A stretch of 64,000 nt of DNA from Gadus chalcogrammus (taxonomy: Eukaryota > Chordata > Actinopteri > Gadiformes > Gadidae), in assembly GCF_026213295.1 (NCBI RefSeq), contig NC_079417.1:248158-312157 (forward strand), written 5' to 3'. Positions 55,073 to 64,000 of this stretch are shown piece after piece (position 1 is the stretch's first letter; each line of letters starts with the position of its first letter). The position numbers and the translations under genes were made by a program. The notes under the pieces are model-generated. The model saw only the letters and a list, made by a program, of their open reading frames with translations. It searched no databases and was not told the origin of the DNA.

Positions 55073-58048
55073 GTGAGCGCCGTCCCACTCACAGTCACAC
55101 TCACACACACACTCGGCTAATGCTAGCAGGTCCGGCTAACCTCCAGCTCAATCCGGGAGAGACAGCTCACAGCTCCACCCGCGGGGAGACGGCTCCAACC
55201 CGGGTGGAGAGGAGACGGCTCACGCCTCCACCCGGGGGTCGGGTTAGCGGACCTGTATCGCTTTAGACGATGCGTTGTTGGATGTTGTTGCTAAGGAGCG
55301 CTGCCTCGACCGTTTTAGCGGCAGTGATCGGGAATCTAACTCGGGTCGAATCTATGTAACCCAGTATGTGACGATACCACTATGGGACGATGCCAGTATT
55401 TAATCCAGTATGTGAGGATACCAGTATATAAACCAGTTTGTGTCCCTCCCAGACCGGCCCAAGGAGGCGGGGGCCACCAGCCTCCGAGACCGCTCCACCA
55501 TCAAGAGGCTGAACATGTACCGGCAGAAGCAGCGATGGTGAGCCCCCCCCCCCCGGTCGGCCTGCCCTGCACCCAGCACACGTCGGGACCACTCAGTGTG
55601 TCTGTGTTGTGTGTCTCTGTGTTGTGTTGTGTGTCACTGTGTTGTGTTGTGTTGGGGGTCGTTGTGTTGTGTGTCACTGTGGTGTGTTTCACTGTGTTGG
55701 GTGTCGTTGTGTGTTTCACTGTGTTGTGTGTTTCACTGCGTTGGGTGTCGTTGTGTGTCACTGTGGTGTGTGTCACTGTGTTGGGTGTCATTGTGTCTCA
55801 CTGTGGTGTGTGTCCCTGTGTTGGGTGTCATTGTCTGTCACTGTGATGTGTTACACTGTGTTGGGTGTCATTGTCTGTCACTGTGGTGTGTTTCACTGTG
55901 TTGGGTGTCATTGTCTGTCACTGTGGTGTGTTGGGTGTCACTGTGTTGGGTGTCATTGTCTGTCACTGTGGTGTGTCTCACTGTGTTGGGTGTCATTGTC
56001 TGTCACTGTGGTGTGTTTGGTGTCATTGTCTGTCACTGTGGTGTGTTTCACTGTGTTGGGTGTCATTGTCTGTCACTGTGGTGTGTTGTGTGTCACTGTG
56101 GTGTGTTTCACTGTGTTGGGTGTCATTGTCTGTCACTGTGGTGTGTTGGGTGTCACTGTGTTGGGTGTCATTGTCTGTCACTGTGGTGTGTTGGGTGTCA
56201 CTGTGTTGGGTGTCATTGTCTGTCACTGTGGTGTGTCTCACTGTGTTTTGTGTCACTGTGGTGTGTCTCACTTTGTTGGGTGTCCCTTCCAGCGACAACA
56301 GAGGGAAGGTGATCCGGAACCTGTCGTTCCAGTCCTCCGTGACCCCCGGGACTGTAGCCCGCGTGGAGCCCAACATCAAGTGGTTCGGTGAGTCGCAGAC
56401 CTCCATCCCTCAGAGACCTGTGCCCCCTGCTACGAACCTCGCTGAACATAACCAGGCTCTCTTGGGAAAACCTGTAACGACAGAGACGTCACTCGCGATC
56501 CGAGTTAAATGGTACTACGACGCTCACTTAGGATTCGATTAGTCGAGGTTTTCCGCTTTGTTTCACGTGAAAGGGGTGTTTATCGCATCATTTTACTTAC
56601 CTTTACAAACTGGATAGATCAAGGTCTATTTCACTCAAGAGTAACAGATAGCTATATGGACCTCCTATGAGGAGTTCATAACTCAGATAACAGCTAGGGT
56701 TAACACATTTGCACATAATAAGGCTAGGGAGGCATGATGGCAAAAGAGAGCTGCCCGAAAGTGTACATTTGTAAGTGAAAAGTTTCTGCATATTGTCCAT
56801 AAAATAACTGTGCCAAATGCAGAATTGTTCGCCGTTAATCCCAATGGAGTGATGAAGTTTTCAAAATGCATAAGCAATGGCCAACCTGCCTTATTCTATA
56901 ATTTAGGAAATTCACTTTAATACACCCTACGTAAGAAATGGAAGTAAGAATTGGGAGTATTTAAGCTTCACATAAATGCGCATCACTTGGGAGACGAACC
57001 CTGCATGCAGAAATTCAAGACTGACGCGCTACCTCCACTCTCTTATGGAGACACAATGCGCAAGAGTAAGCATTGCCTACATTAGGTCCAACAAGGACGA
57101 TCAAATAGCAAATACCCTCTAATGAGAACCTGTATCTTATAAAGAATATTCCCAGGCAATGCCAAGGGATCGATCCCGAAGACCCCCTGTCAGAGAGCCC
57201 CTGTACGATAGGCTCCGAGGTCCACGGGAACACCCAGTAATGGTGCCGGTGTTGTCAAAGGAGGGGCTAGGAAGCTGCGCATGGCGATCTTACCCGATAG
57301 ACGTAGCTGAAAACCTGCTCCCGACCAGGTTGGGTTGACAGCATAAGTCACCATGGTGAGGCAGCGACGCTAAAAGAGCGACTTTCGTGTCCCAGCTAAC
57401 CCAGGCTGTGAGCGCAACATAAATCGCTAACCCTCTAATGGAGGTTTGTAGTACAGGGCCTCCATCCCTCCCACCAGGGGGCCGGGGGACCTTTAGGGGA
57501 CCTTTTTAGATGTTTACTTATGAGGACTTGTGTCCTCTCCTCAGCCTGTTGTCATGTTGTGGTCGTTGAATGGAGGGTTTCATAGAGTCACTGTTCTGTG
57601 TCCGCTGTTCTCCAGCCTGTTGATGATGTTGTTTGGTTCTGCACACAGCTGTTGGTATTCAGTGATGAGTTGAAGGTGAACTGGTCCCAGCAGCTCTCAG
57701 CCCCCTCAGTAGTTTAGTGTGTGCTGTACGCACTGAGACTGTTCTGTACCGGTGTTACTCATCATGGTCTCAAAGAACACGCTAACCTACTTATTATGTC
57801 TCTAATGGAGAGAGAGAGGGGTTTTAGAGAAAAGGGAGCGCCCGGTAGCCTATGAGCAGAGGTGGGCGTACTGCCTCCATCTTACCCTCTCACCCTCCGT
57901 GCCTCCAGCCAACACGCGGGTCATCAAGCAGTCGTCCCTGCAGAAGTTCCAGGAGGAGATGGGGCGCGTGCAGAAGGACCCGTACAGAGTGATCATGAGG
58001 AGGAGCAAGCTGCCCATGTCCCTTCTCCACGACCGCATCAAGGCCCAC
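55009..58048 (+). CDS. GNL2: GNL2 (nucleolar GTP-binding protein 2, Nog2/NGP-1), exons 1-4, gene continues past the window
   Basis: GNL2 is a circularly permuted GTPase that joins pre-60S particles in the nucleolus and nucleoplasm and governs their maturation before export. Four coding exons join in frame to give the first 128 residues: 55009-55072, 55453-55537, 56293-56387 and 57909-58048. All introns are GT-AG. Recognised conserved stretches are MVKPRFKGRSSIN, STIKRLNMYRQKQR, GTVARVEPNIKWF, NTRVIKQSSLQKFQEEM and KLPMSLLHDRIK. They belong to the N-terminal NGP1 domain (NGP1NT). The G-motifs of the GTPase lie in later exons beyond 64000. The start codon is fixed by the family's MVKP N-terminus. 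No stop or frameshift is seen, so the gene looks intact here. Identification rests on remembered family sequence, and the match is strong. Confidence 0.97.
55453..55537 (+). CDS. GNL2: GNL2 exon 2
   Basis: The acceptor is CCCTCCCAG|AC and the donor is GATG|GTGAGC. It encodes residues 22-49 plus two bases of codon 50, with the conserved TIKRLNMYRQK block. It enters in phase 1 and leaves in phase 2. Confidence 0.96.
55590..56282. repeat. Minisatellite filling GNL2 intron 2
   Basis: Imperfect units built from TGTTGGGTGTCATTGTCTGT and CACTGTGGTGTGT, about 30-40 bp each. The + strand is T/G-rich. The array ends about 10 bp before the exon 3 acceptor and leaves only a short pyrimidine tract (CCCTTCCAG). 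Confidence 0.94.
56293..56387 (+). CDS. GNL2: GNL2 exon 3
   Basis: The acceptor is CCCTTCCAG|CG and the donor is TTCG|GTGAGT. It completes codon 50, encodes residues 51-81 and gives the first base of codon 82. It includes the highly conserved GTVARVEPNIKWF. Confidence 0.97.
56388..57908. other. GNL2 intron 3
   Basis: A 1521-bp intron. The part at about 57300-57420 (CCTGCTCCCGACCAGGTTGG, ... CCCAGCTAACCCAGG) looks like a piece of a dispersed DNA element, but I found no ends and cannot name it. Confidence 0.7.
57909..58048 (+). CDS. GNL2: GNL2 exon 4
   Basis: The acceptor is TGCCTCCAG|CC and the donor is CCCAC|GTGAGT. It completes codon 82 and encodes residues 83-128 (NTRVIKQSSLQKFQEEM, MSLLHDRIK). 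It ends in phase 0, so the next exon must start a codon. Confidence 0.97.
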
Positions 58049-58059
58049 GTGAGTACCAC

Positions 58060-58145
58060 CTCCACCCCCAGGATACACCTCCACCCCCAGGATACACCTC
58101 CACCCCCAGGAGATACACCCCCACCCCAGGAGATACACCCCCACC
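58060..58145. repeat. Short repeat (CACCCCCAGGATACACCTC)
   Basis: Four to five copies of an 18-19 bp unit, starting 12 bp after the exon 4 donor. Confidence 0.9.
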
Positions 58146-59690
58146 CACCAAGTCCTTTAGTTGTTTTGGTGGTTCGGAGGAAGGGAGAGGGGGTGCATCA
58201 GACTGAGATGGAGGTCCACAGAGACAGCATGTTCCAGTTGATGGTGTTTTGAGGGTTCTTGGATGCTGTAAACTCTGTGGTGGTAGATCTTCTTGTCTGT
58301 GGAGAGTCCCAACTCTGAGCCCTCCAGAGGATTCCAGATCCTTCATTGGTTCCGTCCGTGGCAGCACGGCCTCGTGATCGCTCTCGTACGCCCGGGGATT
58401 ATTGAAACCCGCCGTTAAATGTCTGAAAATGAATTCCTGGCGTCCTAATGGGAGGGCAGGCCTGGTGTTGGGCGCCCGTCCCACTGATGTAACCGAGTTC
58501 ATTCCTTGATACTTTGAGATGGATCGTGTTCCCGCTGCCTGTCTCCAGGAGCCCGGCGGTGTTGATCGGGTCAGGGGCCGCTCAGCTGGCCTTACGTTGC
58601 CAATAGCTTGTGCTGCTGCTAGGGGTGGCAATCTCTTGGCACCTCACGATTCGATTATGAGGTCAACGACTCGATTCTAAAACGATTAGCAATGCATCTC
58701 AAGGCAACAATGTTTTTTATGTACATTTCCATGGGTGTTTTTCTAAAATATATCTCTGCATCTCAGTTTGCTACTCAGAGTTCGCTAATCACTTCCTTAT
58801 TTTGTGATGATCATTAAAGACATCAACAGATTAATTAACTTATCTAATTTTATTAGATATGTCATAGAACGTCATTTTTCCCAAATATGACGTTCTATGA
58901 ACGATGCAATAATCAATGCAGCCTGCAGTACAACACGATATGGAAGTATGTAAAAAAATAGGTTGCAGTTTTCTTTTCTTTCTAATCTTTCTTTTCTATG
59001 GCATCAAAGAAAAAGCTGCTCTTGAATTAGGAGTTCTTGTGTCTGGCTGTGAGTTTTCGTGCATGCTATGCATAGGCTGAATCACAATCGTGTCAAGACA
59101 AATCAGATTGGCCAATGCACACTGAAGATAAATTAAATAATTTTAAATTACTAAATTTATCCCTCTCTGGCAGACAGGATGTTGTCAACGTCTTTGGAGG
59201 ACTATTTCTGTGATCGCTTATTTTCCCGATAATGACCGGCGATTGCGATAAAAAAAAAATGTATTATGTTCTGTAATATTCCCTAAAAATGAATTTACAT
59301 TATAACATCTTTATTGAACTATTGAATTGTAAAAGAAAGATAAATAGAAATTGTACTGATTTCCAGTCAGTTACGGTAACAATTCTTTATTTATTTTGCA
59401 TATCGCGTTCTATTCCATCACGGTTGTGCTTGTATCAGGAGAGCTCTGCTGCGGTTCCCATGGTTATTGAGGAGGAGACAATTAGCATTTTTTTGTCTGC
59501 ATGTTTTAATATTCTGCAAACAAGAACCGGTTTCTTGGAAGATACGGTTGTTAGGATCTTGATTTGTTACCATAACAGAAAATAACCCCTGTAGATATGG
59601 TCGAGGTTTAAACTGCCTGCTCCAGTGAATCAGCATGAATAACGTCTGTTTACCATGCCAAGGATTTCCTCTCCCTCTCCCCAGCTGGTG
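58146..59690. other. GNL2 intron 4, non-array part
   Basis: No exon continuing GNL2 (expected to begin near LKVH-ILDTESF in phase 0) was found here. At about 58621 the sequence AGGGGTGGCAATCTCTTGGC with CACGATTCGATTATG resembles the start of a hAT-like element. A 20-bp inverted pair around ATGACGTTCTATGA lies at 58862-58905. Neither gives a complete element. Confidence 0.5.
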
Positions 59691-62600
59691 TCCTAACCTC
59701 CTCCTCCTCCTCCCCCCTCTAACCTCCTCCCCCCTCTAACGTCCTCCTCCCCCCTCTAACGTCCTCCTCCTCCTCCCTCTAACGTCCTCCTCCTCCTCCC
59801 CCCTCTAACGTCCTCCTCCTCCCCCTCTAACGTCCTCCTCCTCCTCCCCCCTCTAACGTCCTCCTCCTCCTCCCTCTAACGTCCTCCTCCTCCTCCCCCC
59901 TCTAACGTCCTCCTCCTCCTCCCCCCTCTAACGTCCTCCTCCTCCCCCTCTAACGTCCTCCTCCTCCTCCCCCCTCTAACGTCCTCCTCCTCCTCCCCCT
60001 CTAACGTCCTCCTCCTCCTCCCCCCTCTAACGTCCTCCTCCTCCCCCTCTAACGTCCTCCTCCTCCTCCCCCCTCTAACGTCCTCCTCCTCCTCCCCCCT
60101 CTAACGTCCTCCTCCTCCCCCCTCTAACGTCCTCCTCCTCCCCCTCTAACGTCCTCCTCCTCCCCCTCTAACGTCCTCCTCCTCCTCCCCCTCTAACGTC
60201 CTCCTCCTCCTCCCCCCTCTAACGTCCTCCTCCTCCTCCTCCCTCTAACGTCCTCCTCCTCCTCCCCCCTCTAACGTCCTCCTCCTCCCCCCTCTAACCT
60301 CCTCCTCCTCCCTCTAACCTCCTCCTCCCCCCTCTAACCTCCTCCTCCTCCCCCCTCTAACCTCCTCCTCCTCCCCCCTCTAACGTCCTCCTCCTCCTCC
60401 CCCCTCTAACGTCCTCCTCCTCCTCCCCCCTCTAACGTCCTCCTCCTCCTCCCCCCTCTAACGTCCTCCTCCTCCTCCTCCCCCCTCTAACGTCCTCCTT
60501 CTCCCCCCTCTAACGTCCTCCTCCTCCCCCCTCTAACGTCCTCCTCCTCCTCCCCCCTCTAACGTCCTCCTCCTCCTCCCCCCTCTAACGTCCTCCTCCT
60601 CCTCCTCCCTCCTCCTCCTCCTCCCCCCTCTAACGTCCTCCTCCTCCTCCCTCTAACGTCCTCCTCCTCCTCCTCCGCCCCCTCTAACGTCCTCCTCCTC
60701 CCCCTCTAACGTCCTCCTCCTCCTCCCCCCTCTAACGTCCTCCTCCTCCCCCCTCTAACGTCCTCCTCCTCCTCCTCCCTACTCCTCCTCCTCCCCCCTC
60801 TAACGTCCTCCTCCTCCCCCCTCTAACCTCCTCCTCCTCCTCCCCCTCTAACGTCCTCCTCCTCCCCCTCTAACGTCCTCCTCCTCCTCCCCCCTCTAAC
60901 GTCCTCCTCCTCCCCCCTCTAACGTCCTCCTCCTCCCCCTCTAACGTCCTCCTCCTCCTCCCCCCTCTAACGTCCTCCTCCTCCCCCCTCTAACCTCCTC
61001 CTCCTCCCTCTAACCTCCTCCTCCCCCCTCTAACCTCCTCCTCCTACCCCCCTCTAACGTCCTCCTCCTCCTCCCCCCTCTAACGTCCTCCTCCTCCCCC
61101 CTCTAACGTCCTCCTCCTCCTCCTCCCTCTAACGTCCTCCTCCTCCTCCTCCCTCTAACGTCCTCCTCCTCCTCCCCCCTCTAACGTCCTCCTCCTCCCT
61201 CTAACCTCCTCCTCCTCCTCCTCCCCCCTCTAACGTCCTCCTCCTCCTCCTCCCTCTAACGTCCTCCTCCTCCTCCCTCTAACGTCCTCCTCCTCCTCCC
61301 CCCTCTAACGTCCTCCTCCTCCTCCTCCCCCCTCTAACGTCCTCCTCCTCCTCCTCCCTCTAACGTCCTCCTCCTCCTCCTCCTCCCTCTAACGTCCTCC
61401 TCCTCCCCCCTCTAACGTCCTCCTCCTCCTCCTCCTCCCTCTAACGTCCTCCTCCTCCTCCCTCTAACGTCCTCCTCCTCCTCCCTCTAACGTCCTCCTC
61501 CTCCTCCCCCCTCTAACGTCCTCCTCCTCCTCCCTCTAACGTCCTCCTCCTCCCCCCTCTAACGTCCTCCTCCTCCTCCCTCTAACGTCCTCCTCCTCCC
61601 CCCTCTAACGTCCTCCTCCTCCCCCCCTCTAACCTCCTCCTCCCCCCTCTAACGTCCTCCTCCTCCTCCCTCTAACGTCCTCCTCCTCCCCCCTCTAACG
61701 TCCTCCTCCCCCCTCTAACGTCCTCCTCCTCCTCCTCCTCCTCCTCCTCCCCCCTCTAACCTCCTCCTCCTCCTCCTCCTCCCCCCTCTAACCTCCTCCT
61801 CCTCCTCCTCCTCCTCCTCCTCCCCCCTCTAACCTCCTCCTCCTCCCCCCTCTAACCTCCTCCTCCTCCCCCCTATAGACCTCCTCCTCCTCCTCCCTCT
61901 AACCTCCTCCTCCTCCTCCCTCTACCCTCCTCCTCCCCCCTCTAACCTCCTCCTCCTCCCTCTAACCTCCTCCTCCCCCCTCTAACCTCCTCCTCCTCCC
62001 CCCTCTAACCTCCTCCTCCTCCCCCCTCTAACGTCCTCCTCCTCCTCCCCCCTCTAACGTCCTCCTCCTCCTCCCCCTCTAACGTCCTCCTCCTCCCCCC
62101 TCTAACGTCCTCCTCCTCCTCCCTCTAACGTCCTCCTCCTCCTCCCTCTAACGTCCTCCTCCTCCCCCCTCTAACGTCCTCCTCCTCCTCCCCCCTCTAA
62201 CGTCCTCCTCCTCCTCCCCCCTCTAACGTCCTCCTCCTCCTCCCCCCTCTAACGTCCTCCTCCTCCTCCCTCTAACGTCCTCCTCCTCCCCCCTCTAACG
62301 TCCTCCTCCTCCTCCCCCCTCTAACGTCCTCCTCCTCCTCCCCCTCTAACGTCCTCCTCCTCCCCCTCTAACGTCCTCCTCCTCCCCCTCTAACTTCCTC
62401 CTCCTCCCCCTCTAACGTCCTCCTCCTCCCCCCTCTAACGTCCTCCTCCTCCTCCCCCCTCTAACGTCCTCCTCCTCCCCCCTCTAACGTCCTCCTCCTC
62501 CCCCCTCTAACGTCCTCCTCCTCCTCCTCCCCCCTCTATCGTCCTCCTCCTCCCCCCTCTAACGTCCTCCTCCCCCCTCTAACCTCCTCCTCCTCCTCCT

Positions 62601-64000
62601 CCCTCTAACGTCCTCCTCCTCCTCCTCCTCCCCTCTATCGTCCTCCTCCTCCTCCTCCCCCCTCTAACGTCCTCCTCCTCCCCCTCTAACGTCCTCCTCC
62701 TCCTCCCCCCTCTAATGTCCTCCTCCTCCCCCTCTAACGTCCTCCTCCTCCTCCCCCTCTAACGTCCTCCTCCTCCTCCCCCTCTAACGTCCTCCTCCTC
62801 CTCCCCCCTCTAACGTCCTCCTCCTCCTCCCTCTAACGTCCTCCTCCTCCTCCCCCTCTAACGTCCTCCTCCCCCTCTAACGTCCTCCTTCTCCCCCCCT
62901 CTAACGTCCTCCTCCTCCCCCTCTAACGTCCTCCTCCTCCTCCCCCTCTAACGTCCTCCTCCTCCTCCCCCCTCTAACGTCCTCCTCCTCCTCCCCCTCT
63001 AACGTCCTCCTCCCCCTCTAACGTCCTCCTCCTCCCCCTCTAACGTCCTCCTCCTCCTCCCCCACCTCCTCCTCCTCCTCCCCCACCTCCTCCTCCTCCT
63101 CCCCCACCTCGTCCTCCTCCTCCTCCCCCTCTAACGTCCTCCTCCTCCTCCCCCCTCTAACGTCCTCCTCCTCCCCCTCTAACGTCCTCCTCCTCCCCCC
63201 TCTAACGTCCTCCTCCTCCTCCCCCCTCTAACGTCCTCCTCCTCCTCCCTCTAACCTCCTCCTCCCCCTCTAACCTCCTCCTCCTCCCCCCTCTAACGTC
63301 CTCCTCCTCCTCCTCCTCCCTCTAACGTCCTCCTCCTCCTCCTCCCCCCTCTATCGTCCTCCTCCTCCCTCTAACGTCCTCCTCCCCCCTCTAACGTCCT
63401 CCTCCTCCCCCCTCTAACGTCCTCCTCCTCCTCCCTCTAACGTCCTCCTCCTCCTCCTCCCCTCTATCGTCCTCCTCCTCCTCCCTCTAACGTCCTCCTC
63501 CTCCTCCTCCCCTCTATCGTCCTCCTCCTCCCTCTAACGTCCTCCTCCCCCCTCTAACGTCCTCCTCCTCCTCCCTCTAACGTCCTCCTCCTCCTCCCTC
63601 TAACGTCCTCCTCCTCCTCCTCCTCCCTCTATCGTCCTCCTCCTCCTCCTCCCCTCTAACGTCCTCCTCCCCCCTCTAACGTCCTCCTCCTCCTCCCCCT
63701 CTAACGTCCTCCTCCTCCTCCTCCCCTCTAACGTCCTCCTCCCCCCTCTAACGTCCTCCTCCTTCTCCCCCCTCTAACGTCCTCCTCCTCCCCCTCTAAC
63801 GTCCTCCTCCTCCTCCCCCACCTCCTCCTCCTCCCCCACCTCCTCCTCCTCCTCCCCCACCTCGTCCTCCTCCTCCTCCCCTCTAACGTCCTCCTCCTCC
63901 TCCCCCTCTAACGTCCTCCTCCCCCCTCTAACGTCCTCCTCCTCCTCCCCCTCTAACGTCCTCCTCCTTCTCCCCCCTCTAACGTCCTCCTCCTCCCCCT
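59691..64000. repeat. Giant polypyrimidine minisatellite in GNL2 intron 4
   Basis: Over 4.3 kb of units reading CTCTAACGTCCTCCTCCTCC with a variable C-run (3-7) and variable number of CTC triplets, about 24-33 bp each, roughly 150 copies. Variants are CTCTAACCTCC (no G), CTCTATCGTCC and short CCCCACCTCCTCC blocks (63055-63115, 63815-63870). It continues past the right edge. The + (coding) strand is almost pure pyrimidine apart from the AACG, so the template strand is purine-rich. Confidence 0.97.

Noticed and set aside
54805..55110. Minus-strand frame overlapping the GNL2 promoter and exon 1
   Set aside because: A shadow of the GC-rich promoter and exon; no supporting features for a divergent gene.

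Overview
The window is nuclear DNA from a vertebrate, almost certainly a teleost fish. It holds one recognisable host gene: the first four coding exons of GNL2 (nucleolar GTP-binding protein 2, Nog2/NGP-1) on the + strand at 55009-58048. Its fourth intron runs off the right edge. Teleost origin is inferred from the mobile-element mix (L2-type LINE, RNase H-bearing I/Nimb-type LINE, hAT, PIF/Harbinger, LTR remnants, a tRNA-SINE with a V-SINE-like tail) and from the extreme load of tandem repeats. Such repeat loads are known from gadiform fishes, but I cannot fix the species.

Layout. 1-23.7 kb: little but minisatellites and microsatellites (units of 2 to 50 bp) separated by undistinguished spacer. 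Embedded in it are a hAT-type MITE (7421-8435), a decayed L2-type LINE (14167-16095) and a SINE relic (about 22470-22610). 23.7-27.4 kb: dispersed-repeat DNA carrying a broken hAT/Charlie (GTF2IRD2-like) transposase on the - strand. 27.4-40.65 kb: a giant head-to-head palindrome with arms of about 3.5-3.6 kb around a 5.0 kb spacer. The spacer holds a solo LTR split by a 5'-truncated LINE, and a decayed PIF/Harbinger element. The right arm carries a 1.06 kb hAT insertion that the left arm lacks. 40.65-46.4 kb: a second solo LTR, a hAT MITE and a Harbinger-type MITE with clean target duplications. 46.4-52.1 kb: another run of adjoining arrays. 52.3-54.3 kb: a foldback MITE beside a Harbinger derivative that keeps a MADF/Myb-like exon scrap. 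54.8-64 kb: the GNL2 promoter region and 5' part of the gene, with a minisatellite in intron 2 and a 4.3 kb polypyrimidine array in intron 4.

The only gene that works as such is GNL2, a GTPase of late 60S ribosome assembly in the nucleolus. Every other protein-like reading frame is either a broken transposon gene or a tandem array with no stop codons. The most notable structure is the palindrome: near-identical arms, an insertion in one arm whose empty site survives in the other, and an RNA-like hairpin present in both arms.
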